64,000 bases of DNA from Carya illinoinensis. Taxonomy: Eukaryota; Streptophyta; Magnoliopsida; Fagales; Juglandaceae. Of this stretch, positions 10,864-23,103 are shown in pieces. Below the pieces are notes generated by a model. That model was given only the letters and a program-made list of their open reading frames with translations. It did not search any database and was not told where the DNA came from. Each line of letters begins with the position of its first letter. Within the stretch, counting starts at the first letter, position 1. The stretch is from positions 22,677,394-22,741,393 of the forward strand of contig NC_056765.1 in the NCBI RefSeq assembly GCF_018687715.1, read 5' to 3'. Position numbers and translations under genes: made by a program.

Positions 10864-13057
10864 ATGGAGGCTTCACCTAGTGGAAGGTCAGAAGAGAATC
10901 CAAGCCCCACAATCCCGTCACTGACACCGAGATCTAGACCCACTTCTAAAGCAGCTACTTCTTGTGCAAGTAGACATAGAACATGAGGATGAGTTTAATG
11001 AGGATGAGGAGATGGGTATTGGGGATCTACCACCTCCATCTACAACTCCATCTCAACCACGAAATACTAGAAAAAGGTCTTGGACATGGGAGCATTTTAC
11101 CAGGATTCCTGATAATCCTGAGAACCCACAGGCCCAATGCCACCACTGTGGGCAACTCTGCAAATGTCATTCAAAGAAGCACGGCACCGCTGTCTTAATA
11201 GCCCATCTCCAAGGTTGCCAGCGATATAAAATGTCGAAGGGAGAGGCAGCCACTGATCAGACCAAGCTTAGTTACGAAGTTTCTACGGCCACTGATGGTA
11301 CACAGATTAAGAAAATGGTCATCCCTCAATACAGTGAGAAATTGGTGAGGGGTATGCTTGCAGAGATGATAATTGAAGATGAGATGCCTTTTACCATAGT
11401 CGATAAAAGAGGCTTCCAAAAGTTTGTCAAGACTCTTGAGCCACGATTTTCATTGCCATCACGGTATACGGTGATGCGGGATTGTATGAAGAAGCATGCA
11501 AAAGAGAAGGCAGAGATGAAGAAGATGTTCACTACCACTAGCCAGAGAGTGTCATTTACGACTGACACATGGACTTCCATACAGAACATTTCCTACATGT
11601 GTATCACAGCGCACTACATTGATAGTGAATGGAATTTGAGGAAACGGATTATTGGGTTCAAAGAAATTATTGATCATAAGGGAGCATCAATTGGGGCACT
11701 GATGGATGATTGTTTGAAGGATTGGGGAATTCAAAAGGTTTTATGTATTGCAGTTGACAATGCCAGTGCCAATGACACCGCAATTAAATGGTTCAAGAGA
11801 AATACGAGTATAAAAGCTGATGTCATCCGCAACCACGAATTTATTCATGTTCGATGTTGTGCTCATATCCTCAACCTTATTGTCAGTGAGGGGTTAAAAG
11901 AGGTTGATGATTCCATTACCAGAGTCCGCAACATTGTGTGGTATGTGAGGGCTTCCCCTCAAAGGCTGTCAAAGTTCAAGGCAATAGCAAGCCAGCTTGG
12001 AATTTCATGTTCTAAGACATTGTGCTTGGATGTTCCGACTCGATGGAACTCAACATACCTTATGTTGGATGTGGCACAAAAGTACCAAAGAGCATTCGAG
12101 CGGATGGAGGTCGAGGATGGGGCACTTAAGTATGCTTTGCTGGAGCCTGCAGGAAAGGGGCTTGGTGCGCCAGACACACATGACTGGACTAGTGTGGGGT
12201 ATTTTGTGAGATTTTTACAAGTTTTTTATGATATGACTATGCGGATATCTGGATCCGCATATACAACTGTAAACTTATTCTTCAGCGAGCTCTCAGAGCT
12301 TCACTACCACTTGCAAGAAGGTTGTACGGGTTCATGTGGATTATTATCTGGTATGGCTATGAGGATGCAGGCCAAATATGATAAATATTGGGGGGATGTT
12401 GAGAAAATAAATAGATTGCTTTTTGTGGCTGTGATCCTTGACCCCCGATATAAGTTGGCCTTGATAGAATTTTGGGCAAATTCCACAATGGGGGCAATGA
12501 AGGCTGCACAGTTTATTACAGGGCTTAAAAGGGATCTTGATGACTTATATTCTCACTACAACAATAGTGGTCAGCCTTCATCCGCAGCGGGCACCTCACA
12601 CTCGAGGCCGACACCTCTATTCGATGACCGTAGCTCAGATGACTCATTAAATCCACCTCGTCGAGGTTATAATATTGTGAATCAGTATCATCAGCTCGTT
12701 GCAACGAGGAATATTATGCAGTGTACTTCTGAGATTGAACGGTATTTTATGGAAGAGGTCGAGGCACCTAGCGAGTCATTTCAGCTTTTAACTTGGTGGA
12801 AGGTTAATTCCATCAAGTATCAGATCCTTTCTCGTATTGCCCGAGATGTGATGGCCATTCCAATCACTACAGCTGCCTCTGAGTCAGCATTTAGCACTGG
12901 AGGTCGAGTATTGGATTCTTACCGGAGTTCATTGTCACCGTCAACTGTGGAGGCCCTCGTTTGCACACAGAATTGGTTGAGTGATACGCCCATTGGACTA
13001 GATACCATTGGCTTTGATGCTGATAGTTATAAGCTTGAATCGGGTAACTTTGTTTGA
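10864..13057 (+). pseudogene. hAT transposase, one frameshift
   Basis: This hAT-superfamily transposase cuts and reinserts the element. The start is placed at ATG 10864 (MEASPSGR...). One extra T at about 10962-10963 shifts the frame; from 10964 the frame is open for 697 codons to 13057. In that second frame a BED-type zinc finger lies at about residues 40-85 (W40, C59, C62, H81, C85), catalytic-core motifs FTTDTWTS and AVDNASAND follow, and the C-terminal dimerisation domain (about residues 590-690) includes ITTAASESAFSTGGRVLD. Apart from the shift it looks complete, and translation could start at a later ATG (EEMG, near 11013) ahead of the zinc finger. Confidence 0.88.
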
Positions 13058-13535
13058 GTATTTCAATTGATTTATTTAATTCTTTTTATGATTTCATAAA
13101 TCTATTAACCTTATACTTTTTATGATTTCATAGATATAATTGTGAATCCTAGCATACTTGCCGATGACTGATACTTGGAGTGTGGCATTTAAACTATTAT
13201 TTTTATTTAAACTGATACTTGGAGTGTGGCATTTTTTTTGAATCATTTTTATTTAATCATTTTTTTTCTTTTTATTGATTGTGACTTTTTATTTTAATTT
13301 CAGGTATCACCAACGAGTCAACAACAAACCACGATATATTGAAAGATGTTTTGGAGCACCTCTGTATTGGAAGATGTTTTTATTTTGGTATTGGAATTTG
13401 GAAGATGTTCGGAATAGCATTTAAACTATTATCAATGTTTTGGACAATTGTATAAGAGTTTCTTAAAGATGTAAGATGTATTATATATATATATATATAT
13501 CTATATATCATTTTTTTTCAAAAAAAAAAAAAACT

Positions 13536-13745
13536 CGGAATCGGAATCGGAATCGGGCAGATGTCGGAGCCCGATTCCGTTCGGAATCCATCGGAACTCC
13601 GATCGGAGTTCGAACTCCGAAAAAGGTATCGAAGTTGGACTCCGACTCCTCGTCGAAGTTGGAGTCGGAGTGAAACTCCGGTTCCGACTCCAGTCGGAGT
13701 CGGAGTTCGGAATTGGCGATTCCGACTCCGTCGGAGTCGGAGCCC
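13536..13745. repeat. Right subterminal TCGGAGT repeats of hAT
   Basis: Dense repeats of TCGGAATCGG, ACTCCGA and GGAGTCGGAGT lie just inside the right end, mirroring the left array. They produce overlapping Ser/Arg-rich open frames on both strands that are not genes. Confidence 0.6.
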
Positions 13746-13754
13746 AGGCCTACC

Positions 13755-15055
13755 ATCTCGGATATCAAATGGGTAAGTCCTATTCATGTAGTTCCAAAAA
13801 AATCCGGGCTTACCATTGTTAAAAATGAACAAAATGAATCGATTCCTACGAGGATTCCTACTAGTTGGCGCATGTGTATAGATTATAGGAAGTTGAATGC
13901 CGCCACTAGGAAAGATCATTTTCCTTTGCCTTTTCTTGATCAAGTGTTAGAAAAAGTTGCTGGACATGCCTTTTATTGTTTCTTAGATGGATTCTCCAGT
14001 TACTATCAATTAGAAATAGCACCAGAGGATCAAGAAAAGACCACCTTTACTTGTCCTTTCGGTACTTTTGCTTTTAGGAGAATGCCTTTTGGTTTATGCA
14101 ATGCACCAGCAACTTTTCAAAGATGCATGCTTAGCATCTTTAGTGACATGATTGAGAACACTCTAGAAGTGTTTATGGATGATTTTTCTGTATTTGGTGA
14201 TTCATTTGAGAGTTGTTTAACCAATTTACAAGTTGTTTTGGCCAGGTGTGAAGAGAAGCAATTGCTACTTAATTGGGAGAAGTGTCATTTCATGGTACAA
14301 CATGGCATTGTTCTGGGACATATTGTTTCATCTAGAGGACTTGAAGTAGATAGAGCAAAAATTGAGTTGATTTCTAAACTTCCTACACCTAAGTCAATAA
14401 AAGACATTAGATCTTTTCTTGGGCATGCGGGTTTTTATAGGAGATTTATCAAAGACTTTAGCTCTACTTCTAAGCCTCTATGTAAGCTATTGATGAATGA
14501 TGTAAAATTTGATTGGACACCCGAGTGTCAAGAAACTTTTTGTTGGCTTAAAACTTTGCTAACCACTGCTCCTATTCTTCAACCTCCTGATTGGTCACTT
14601 TCTTTTGAAATCATGTGTGATGCAAGTGATTTTGCTATAGGAGCTGTTCTTGGACAGCGTAGGAACAAACTTCCTTATGTCATTTACTATGCAAGTAAAA
14701 CTTTGAATTTTGCTCAAAAAAATTATTCTACTACTGAAAAAGAATTACTTGCTGTGGTATTTGCTTTAGATAAGTTTCGTGCATATATTCTTGGTTCTCC
14801 TATAGTCATCTTTACTAACCATACAGCTCTCAAGTATTTATTGACAAAGAAAGATGCAAAACCAAGGTTGATTAGATGGATACTTTTACTCTAGGAGTTC
14901 AATATTATCATCAAGGACAAGAAAGGAGTAGAGAATGTGGTAGCCGACCATTTGTCTAGGCTCACAGTTGCTGAAACTGAACAACCGACACCTGTTCTTG
15001 ATTCTTTTCCTGATGAACATCTTATGTTAGTTGAAATTTGCCTTGGTTTGCTGAT
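13755..15055 (+). pseudogene. RT (main part) and RNase H of Athila-type element
   Basis: Coding resumes after the hAT with SDIKWVSPIHVVPKKSG. RT follows with RMCIDYRKLNAAT, FPLPFLDQ, FCFLDGFSSYYQ-like and MPFGLCNAPATFQRCM motifs and the catalytic FMDD at about 14172-14183. RNase H has the first Asp (IMCDASDFAIGAVLG) and Glu (TTEKELLAVV), but the third acid reads FTNHTALKYL: Asn (AAC, 14817-14819) where Asp is usual, which should impair activity. A TAG at 14892-14894, probably from CAG, interrupts the end of RNase H. The same frame then continues through VVADHLSRL to a stop at 15053-15055, overlapping the start of the integrase frame. Confidence 0.9.
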
Positions 15056-16327
15056 ATAGTAAATTTCTTGGTGACAGGACAAACACCACCTCATTGGAGC
15101 GCTCAAGATATACAGAAATTCATGCATGAGGTGAGATCGTTCTTCTATGATGATCCTTACCTTTTCAAGTATTGTTCAGATCAAATCATTAGGAAGTGTG
15201 TGCCCAATGATGAAATTTCTGGTGTCTTAAATTTTTGCCATATGGAAGCTTGTGGTGGGCATTTTTCAGCCCACAAAACAGTGGCCAAAATTCTTCAAAG
15301 CGGATTTTATTGGCCAACCATGTTCAAGGATGCCTTTAGTTTTTGTAAAACTTGTGAACCTTGTCAGAAATTAGGAGGAATCAGTAGGAGAAATATGATG
15401 CCTATGCAACCCATACTAGTGATTGAAATTTTTGATTGTTGGGGAATAGATTTTATGGGACCATTTCCTTCTTCTTATGGCTATTTATACATTTTGCTTG
15501 CTGTTGACTATGTTTCTAAGTGGGTTGAGGCAGTCCCTTGCAAATCTAATGATCATCAAGTTGTTTTAAAATTTTTGAAAGAAAACATTTTTGCAAGGTT
15601 TGGCATGCCTAAAGCCATAATCAGTGATAATGGCACCCACTTTTGTAACAAGCATTTCTCGGCCTTAATGAAGAAGTATGGTATCCATCACAAAATCTCT
15701 ACTCCCTATCATCCTCAAACCAATGGACAAGCTGAACTAGCAAATAGGGAGATTAAAAACATTCTTGAAAAAACAGTTAACCCAAACAGGAATGATTGGT
15801 CTTTGACATTGTCTGATGCCTTGTGGGCTTATAGAACAGCCTTTAAAACCATTTTGGGCATGTCTACATATAGACTAGTGTATGGTAAGGCTTGCCATTT
15901 GCTTGTAGAGTTGGAACATAAAGCGTATTGGGCCATTAAGCAATGCAATTTTAACATTGATAAAGCTGGTTGTGTGAGAAAATTGCAATTGTCTGAGTTG
16001 GATGAGTTGAGGAAGGATGCCTACAACAACTCTAAGTTGTCCAAAGAAAGAATGAAGAACTTCCATGACAAACACATCCAACGTAAGACTTTTGAGCCTA
16101 ATCAAAAAGTGTTATTGTACAACTCTCGGTTACACTTGCTCCCTGGTAAGTTAAGGTCTCGATGGAGTGGGCCTTATGTGGTACAAACTGTTTTTCCTCA
16201 TGGTGCTATAGAGATAATGAATCCTCTCAATGGTAACATTTTTAAGGTTAATGGTCAAAGGCTCAAGCCTTTTATTTCTAACTTTGCACCTGAGGAATCT
16301 ACTCTACATTTGCTTGATCCTAATTGA
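15038..16327 (+). pseudogene. Integrase of Athila-type element (frameshifted from RT)
   Basis: Integrase inserts the cDNA. This 429-codon frame opens with TTG at 15038, not ATG, because a small indel near 15032 separates it from RNase H. The zinc-binding region has CHMEACGGH and CKTCEPC. The DDE core shows GIDFMGPF (Asp), IISDNGTHF (Asp) and [16 protein letters not shown] (Glu). A C-terminal GPY/F-like module reads [10 protein letters not shown] and the end is [10 protein letters not shown]. There is no chromodomain, as expected for Athila. All three catalytic acids are present, so the domain itself appears intact; only the link to pol is broken. Confidence 0.9.
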
Positions 16328-17560
16328 TGGTTCTTGATCTATCCATTTCTTTTCATTGTTTTCTTTTGTTCTTCAGTTTTTATCTTTTATTTTGGCTGCA
16401 TTCTTTTCAAAGCTATCCAAGTACTTCCTTTTCCTCTTTCCTTCAGTTTTTCTTTGAATTTTCGGTTCTTCTTTTAGTTGTTTTGCCCCTTAACTACTCT
16501 CTTTGTGTAAATTCTTTCGTTTCTCTTGCATCATTGAGGACAATGCTACAATCTAGTTGGGGGGTGGAAGATAATTTATTTCTCTGTTTGCATGCCTTAG
16601 ACATATTTTGGTCCATTTTGGGGGAGTGTTAGTAATGAGTTGAAAGCAGATTAAATCCCTCATTCTTGAAGTTTACACGCTGGAAAGTGATTCAAAAAAA
16701 AAAAAGATTTGTTGAGGTCATGGAACATGTGGAATGTAGTGCAAATATGAGTATATGTCAAAAGAGAGATTTATCCATTTTATTTAGTTGTTAAACCAAG
16801 GGAAAGATGTTAAAAGTTTTGCTAAAACATACACAACACATAAACGGAAGGCCTAGAAAGACTACATTGAGTCATTGTTGGTTGATTTACACTTCAATTG
16901 TTTCAAACTCTAATGAACCATATCCTAATGGCTTAGGAAGAAATCTGAAATGAATTAAATGAGAAAAGGGACAAGCCAGGGATCCAAAAAAAAAAAAAAA
17001 TCCTTTAGGTAGACTAGTGGTAAGGGCTGACCTGTGAAAGTGTGGGTAGGCGCACATTCATAGGTCCGATTACCCCACTAGGAAATCTAAAAGCATAAAA
17101 AAACAAAAGTTACATTTGTGTAATGGAAAAGGCTACCTATTACCGGGGTCCTTACAACAAAAAAAAAAAAAAAAAGTAAGCACCTTCCAAAGCGTAATAG
17201 CGTGAAAGCCGCCACTACAATGGTTTTGAATTAGAGTAAGACCATGTAGTTTTCTCAGATTGGTTGTTGTGATTGAAACTGTTAATGTCTCTTGGTAGTC
17301 GATCTTGGAATTCTAACCCCATTTCCATGCACTTGAAAGAAAGCAAGCTTTGTTACATGTAATCCCCTTGGTTGATTAACTAAATTGTGTATAAATCTCT
17401 TAGTTGATACAAAATTCGGATTAATCTATCTCCAGTGTTCTTAAACTCAACAAGTCTATTTCATGGTATGTGATTCTCGAACTTCTTTTGAAATTGTAGT
17501 TGGAAATCTCACCTTTGCATGAATTCATTCACTTTATTTGCTAGAGTCTAGCAAAAAGTT
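16328..17560 (+). other. 3' non-coding spacer of Athila-type element
   Basis: No gene is visible. The stretch holds a first TTGGGGGGTGG tract near 16557, similar to the true PPT, and three poly(A) runs (near 16690, 16986 and 17158). A 102-codon open frame at its start has no recognisable domain. In some Athila elements this position carries an env-like gene; here I see none. Confidence 0.65.
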
Positions 17561-17572
17561 AGTTGGGGGGTG
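17561..17572 (+). other. Polypurine tract
   Basis: AGTTGGGGGGTG lies immediately before the 3' LTR, where plus-strand DNA synthesis is primed. Confidence 0.75.
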
Positions 17573-20253
17573 TGATAAAGGGTTAGAATTGCATAATTAA
17601 GTTGTTTAAATGAGTGATTTATTTTATCAAATAAGGATTGAACACTTAATTATGCATCAAATTCTAATATTGAATGTCAAATTAATTGATGCCAATATTT
17701 TTTGCACATCAAAGTCTCATATTTGCCCTTGAAATACTTAAACTATAATATCATTTCATTTATATATTGTAGGGCATTTATGGAAGGAAAGAAAGAATGG
17801 GACCTATGAGAAAATAGAGAAATTGATTATGGTTTTATGGAATCTCATCTAATAGAGATCAAATGCAACATCATTCAGATCACACCAACTCACACATGCA
17901 GAAAAAAGATCACTCGGATGTGCAGCAGCTGCTACAGCAGGAGAAGACCATTCACACATGCAGTAAACATGCAGACCAGTAAACGTACAGCAGCAGAAAG
18001 ACACCCATTCACACATGCAGGAGCACATCACACATGCAGAAAAGTGCAATACACATGCAGACCAGCAGAGCATTCGGACTCAAACATGCAACACACACAT
18101 GCAGAAAAGTGACACACCCACTCACTCGAATGTGCAGCAGCTGCTACAACAGGAGAAGAGAACTTACACATGCAGCAACAAACCCACTTCGGATAGCACT
18201 CATTCAAAATGAACACATGGGACCAGCTCACACATGCAGACCAGCATGCAATACACATGCAAACCCACAAACTCATTCGGGATCACACATGCAGACGCAG
18301 ATCAGTAGGAGAAGAAATGGACGTAGCACATGCAGCATCATTCGGACCAGTTCACACATGCAGTAGACTCACACACGCAGCATGTTACAGCAGATAGCAG
18401 CTTTCAGACAGAACACCAGCTCACACACGCAACACGTTATAGTAGACAGCAGCCTTCGGACAGCAGCACACCACACGTGCTGACCATTGCAAGATAAATA
18501 GAACCAAGCACATGGCTCGAAGAGAAGCTATTCACTTCACCTTTCTTGCTTCTGCACATGGAAGTTGAACGTGCAGCAGCAGAGTTTTTTATTTCTTTTT
18601 CTTTTTCATGTGGACAGGAAGCAGCAACAGCAGGGAATCAGCTATTTATTTAGTTGGAAGCAACAGCACCGAGGGAGAAGGGGGGGACAGTTCAATAGCT
18701 AAGCTTGGAAGTTTTTTTTTTTCGTTGGAGTCTTTCGTTCATAGCAGTAGGTAGTCTTGAAGTTTATTTCTTTTCTTCTCGTTAAGAGAGGCAGGTGGTA
18801 TCTAGTTTATTTATTTCATTCTTGCTTGTTGTTTTAGACGTTAGCAGCAGATTTTCATAGCTTTCTTTTGGTTTACATTTGGCAGCACAATATAGTAGAT
18901 GATGATCTCTTTTCTTTTACGTTTAGCTAGAGGCAGCAGAGTAATTTATTTTTCTTTCTTTCTTTTTCATTTTTAGACAGAGGTAGTAGCAGTGGAGTAG
19001 CTTAGTTTTACTTCTTTACTCTTTTCGTTTGGAGTGAAGTCGACTAGATTAATTTATTTTCTTTTGGTGGTTTTCTTTCTAGACTTTGGTTGATTGTTCT
19101 TTTTTCATAACTTGCTTTTTTAGTTTCAGTTTTTTTTCTCGTTCGGTGGTAGAAGAGTTCTTAAGTTTACTTTCTTACGTTTTACGGTTTACTTTTTACG
19201 GACAGATTTGAGTCGACGTCTTCTGTTCGTTTAAGTTCTTGGTTGGTAGATATTCATTTTTCTTCAATCTTCTTTCATTTCAGACGGTGGAACTCTCTCT
19301 TGTTTTTATTTCTTTTTATTTTATTTCGTTTCTTGTGGTGGCTGTTTCAACCTCTACTTTTCATTTTCTTTGGATTAGATAAAACTTTTATTTACAGATT
19401 CATTTTATTTGGTTTGTTAGTGAATTTGGCTTGTTGTTCTTTTCATTTCCTTTGGGCAGCGTTAAGCTTCATTTAATTTTCTTAAGTTTTATTCATTTAT
19501 TTAGTTTTGATTTGTTTTATTTACTTGAGCTTTGACCGTTTGAACTGTTAGGTATTTTATAGATCATCTATTTTGCATTTTGAGATTTATTCTATGTTAG
19601 TGTTTTCTTTAATTTTTAATGAGTTTACTTAGATTACTTTTTATTGTTAGAAATATTATGCGTAGCTAATCTCTTAAGCTTGGGTTGTGGAATGGGACGT
19701 GATTTGTTTTGGATTCTAGATCGATGTAATATTTTGTTGATAATTATTGATTTCACTACGTTACTAGTCGGATTTAAATTAAAAATAGATTGCTGCTCTT
19801 GTTCTTGTTTTGTTGTGGACGTAAGGCACAACAAAAGCTTGAAAACTATCAAGGTCTCTCTCAGTTGTTTGTTAATGTGTGTTCGGCTAGTAAAGTAGAA
19901 AATCCCTTAGGAAAATATTGCAAATCTTGAGCTTATCTTTTTATCTTCCGATTATCAATGCCTTGATTGGGTTGTTAATCGAGAAAATTATCTAGAATCC
20001 AAAATAAAGAGAGTCTCATGCCCAACCCAAGTGTTCGTTAATTTGTTTTTTTTTAGAAACTCTAATTTCAACTTCGATTATCTTTTTGCATTGCATTTGA
20101 ATTTTATTTTCATCACTCATACTTGATTCATTTGTTACTCACAAATCTCTTATACGCTTTGATAACCCATTGTCCCTGTGGAATACGATCCTGGACTTAT
20201 CCTTGATACAACTTGACACTTCTACACTTGGAAGCACATTCGACCACGAGTCA
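17573..20253 (+). repeat. 3' LTR of Athila-type element
   Basis: This is the direct repeat of 2874-5539, starting TGATAAAGGG and ending CACGAGTCA, followed by GTTAG. It carries 15 CATGCA motifs at the matching position and the same ATAAATAG at 18494-18501. Confidence 0.93.
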
Positions 20254-20258
20254 GTTAG

Positions 20259-20947
20259 ATTCCTAATTTCCTTCCTTCCACCCGGCCCTCTCTAAAGTAC
20301 AACATTTTTCCTAGATGCGAGTGCTATCCACCTTTGATGTGGATGAATCTTGTAATCATATATTTTGTATTTGAAATATTTTTTTTAAAAATAATAATAC
20401 TTTTATTTTAAATTTTTTTCATTTCCAATCACATTTACCATCGACAAGGAACATAATTCATAAAAGCTAAGATAAGGAAATGATAAAATTGTGGTTTGAA
20501 GATTATTGCAAAACATTTAATTGTAGGTCTTTTGATGAGTTACTTTTTGGAGCCACCAAGCTAAGTTCCATACTATCCGAAGTTGTTATTATTTTACTTC
20601 GACTAGGTTGATTTCACCAAGTCTAGTAAACTTGTAATCTTTATAATTTTTGTGACTGCATGTTGTACTCTGTCGTGGCTATGGGTTGGGAATCTCTTTC
20701 AGTTAAGGGGCAACACTGAATGTACCACCAGTACTACTTATCCAATATTGCAATCTTCCCATTCCTTTGATACCATTTCCTTCACATGGCTGTTACATAT
20801 TTTCGTACCTTAAAACTTTCATTTCATTTCTTTCCTTTCTTTGCAGTCAAAATGTTTTCATTATCTTTTCATGGTCCGATGTGTATGCATTTCTTTAAAA
20901 GGCATTTAATGTTATACTACATAAAAGGAAAAGCAATAGCTTCTTAA
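20259..20947. other. Non-coding spacer between two retrotransposons
   Basis: AT-rich sequence with no recognised gene or repeat. It is the original target region between the Athila-type and Tekay-like insertions. Confidence 0.55.
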
Positions 20948-20952
20948 GAAAG

Positions 20953-22984
20953 TGTGACGCCCCCAAATCCTCACGCACGGACACGGGGAAATCGAGACGT
21001 CCGGATGATGACAACCCGGGTCACCACCCTAAGACGAGTGCCAAGTGTGTGTAAGAGCAACAAATGTGCAAAAGGAAACGCAGCGGATAACGAAAGTCAT
21101 ATAACTAAGTACCAGAATTTTTCTTAATATAATACAAGTTGTTTAAAACATACATAAATAAAATATTACATAACACAAAAATAGTTTTAAAAACAGCTAC
21201 ACAGCACAACTTCAACTCAAAACTCCGGCGGAGCCGCATCCTCGAGCTCAGCCTCCTCCTCCTCCTCGAACCCTGCACCAAAATTTACGAAACCAAAAAA
21301 TGGTGCCGCAGGTAAGTAAAATCCAAACACCACCAGATAAATACATATAAAACTCGAACAATATGCATGAAGTATGCCCAATGCACATGTCTCATAAACC
21401 ACATCTCAAAACCCATAAAAACATATTTTTCCACACACACCAAAAATCCCATTTGGCCTAAAAACAAACCATTATCCAATTAATCCATATACACCATGAC
21501 CTCCCCTAGGGGTCATCCGCACACCCTGGCTCTAGTGCCACACCGCAAGTTACGACCACGCATGTGACACCTAACGAGCGATGCCCAGTTCCGCGCCCCG
21601 CGCGTTCGTAGCCAAGCATCCTCTAGCCCTCGCCAGCGAAGGGCCACAAAGTCGGTGCGTAGAGCGATGCCCGGTTCCTCTAGCCAAGCATCCCCTAGCC
21701 CCTGCTCCCGTCGTTGCCCAGCGACAACTCAGGGGACGTCACTCAGTTTATTCCGCTCCCGAGTGACCAGAGGAGTTCCACCGAGATAATACCCCATCCC
21801 GGGCTTGGGGTCGTGATACACACGCACCCGAAAATCCACTTACGCCAATAAAATAGGCTTTTCTCAATTAAATAAAAATGCATGTGCATGCACCATGTAA
21901 ATGCGATATCAATGCACAAAATAAACAACCATCCATAAATCAATAATACAAGCAACTCCGTCTCCATCCATCCGACCCCCGAACTCCTCGGACTTAGTCC
22001 GGAATCAGCCAACCAACAGATAAATAATTATTGAATGAGCAAAATATATTTAAATCTGAAAGTAAGGTTTGGAAAATACTTACAGCGCTATACGGTATTT
22101 TTAGAAAGCTTGCGGCGTTGCAAACGGCGGAGAAAAAGCAACGTAACAGTGAAAATTCACTGTGGCCGTGGGTTGTAAAATACCCACTTTTGAACGGGGA
22201 CAAACTAAGGCTTGAGATTGATAGGGAATAGTCTAAGGATGATTATGAAGCTAGTGGAAGTGAAGGTTGTCCGTGGGTGGCGGCGAAAATGGTGGTTGAT
22301 GGCCGGATTTCCCAAAATGGAAAGTTAGCTCGTGCGAACTGTTCCGGTGGCTATTAGAGGCCGGAAATGGGTGAGTTAGGACGGCAAGGAACCGGTGATG
22401 AAGTGGTGAAGAGGTGGTGGCCGGACGTGGAGCGACGGCGGCCGATCGGGGCAAAAACCGTGGGGCTTCTTAGGCGTTTTCAGGCCAAACGACTGGCCGG
22501 ATGGGGCTGGGGTTCGGTGGGGTGGTGCACCGGCAGGAGGGGGTTCGACCGGTGGGGGTGGTGTCGACCACGGTGGCCGGACGGCGGTAGGTCGGGGCTG
22601 AGCTGCAGCCGGCGTGGGAGAGGAGAGAGAGAGGGTCGACGCACGGGAGAGAGAAAAGGAAGAAGAAAAAGAAAAAAAAAAGAAAGAAAAGAAAGAAAAA
22701 GAAAAAGAAAAAGAAAGAAGAAAAAGAAAAGAGAAAAAGAGAAAAAGGAAAAAGGAAAAAAAAGAGATGTAGGAAGAAATGAGGTCCAATCCTCACTCCG
22801 GACAACAAAACAAATCCGCCGAGAACGAGATTAAAAATCGTAAAACAATTAAATAAATGAAACACAACATCCAACAAATAAAAACCAAATTTAAAATGCA
22901 ATAATTTAAAATAAATAAAGTAATATATTAATTAAATTAAAAACAACCCTTCAGTGAAAATACACGCAAAAGCGGGTCATCACA
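20953..22984 (-). repeat. 3' LTR of Tekay-like element
   Basis: This direct repeat of 28086-30128 contains the conserved core (22066-22205), an uninterrupted purine run of 123 nt on the plus strand (22645-22767), and a partly duplicated GC-rich block (about 21577-21740). Open frames rich in Lys or Ser/Phe over the purine run are composition artefacts. Confidence 0.92.
22645..22767 (+). repeat. Homopurine tract of 123 nt in LTR
   Basis: Only A and G occur for 123 bases. Matching runs are found in the other LTRs of the family: 29796-29911, 43184-43259, 48727-48781 and 52469-52571. In sense orientation of the element they are pyrimidine tracts. Confidence 0.85.
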
Positions 22985-22997
22985 TCCTCCCCCCCTT
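22985..22997 (-). other. Polypurine tract of Tekay-like element
   Basis: On the minus strand this reads AAGGGGGGGAGGA directly before the LTR. It is preceded by a TTTCGAGGACAAAATTTG-type segment common upstream of the PPT in chromoviruses. Confidence 0.8.
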
Positions 22998-23103
22998 AAA
23001 ACAAATTTTGTCCTCGAAATTTGCAAGATCAACTACCAACTTAAAGCAAGCCACATAAAATCACATAAACCAACTGTGACCAAGATTAAGATACGTACCT
23101 TCA

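Larger units (their letters stand above)
8555..13752 (+). mobile_element. hAT DNA transposon inserted in gypsy RT
   Basis: The ends are TAGGGCTGTGC... and ...GCCCAGGCCTA, imperfect terminal inverted repeats of hAT type. The flanking 8-bp duplication CCATCTCG is perfect (8547-8554 and 13753-13760). The 5198-bp element carries a hAT transposase, arrays of ACTCCGA/TCGGAGT motifs near both ends, and a long palindrome. Its position inside an already inserted Athila-type element makes it the younger of the two. Confidence 0.93.
2874..20253 (+). mobile_element. Athila-type Ty3/gypsy retrotransposon, complete but disabled
   Basis: The element starts TGATAAAGGG and ends ...CGAGTCA, flanked on both sides by GTTAG (2869-2873 and 20254-20258). 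LTRs are 2666 and 2681 bp. Order inside: tRNA-Asp PBS, gag with CCHC knuckle, protease, RT, RNase H, integrase, a 1.2-kb non-coding spacer, PPT. The tRNA-Asp primer, long LTRs, lack of a chromodomain and long 3' spacer fit the Athila lineage. Without the inserted hAT and its 8-bp duplication it would be about 12.17 kb, usual for this lineage. There is no env-like ORF. Coding is broken by stops at 6911, 7436, 7934 and 14892 and by frameshifts near 6306 and 15032. LTRs differ at about 1 site in the first 310 bases and 2 in the last 340 by eye, so insertion is fairly recent. Confidence 0.92.

Noticed and set aside
13508..13943. Ser/Arg-rich frames on both strands at the hAT right end
   Set aside because: They arise from the TCGGAGT subterminal repeats and run across the hAT/gypsy border.
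16324..16632. 102-codon hydrophobic frame after integrase as an env-like gene
   Set aside because: Too short, T-rich composition, no transmembrane-plus-surface arrangement; better read as non-coding spacer.
22367..22901. Lys/Arg-rich and Phe/Ser-rich open frames (also 29398-30045, 42718-43322, 48261-48863, 52057-52666)
   Set aside because: They follow the purine runs and GGTGG-rich parts of the LTRs and recur at the same place in each copy without a conserved protein.
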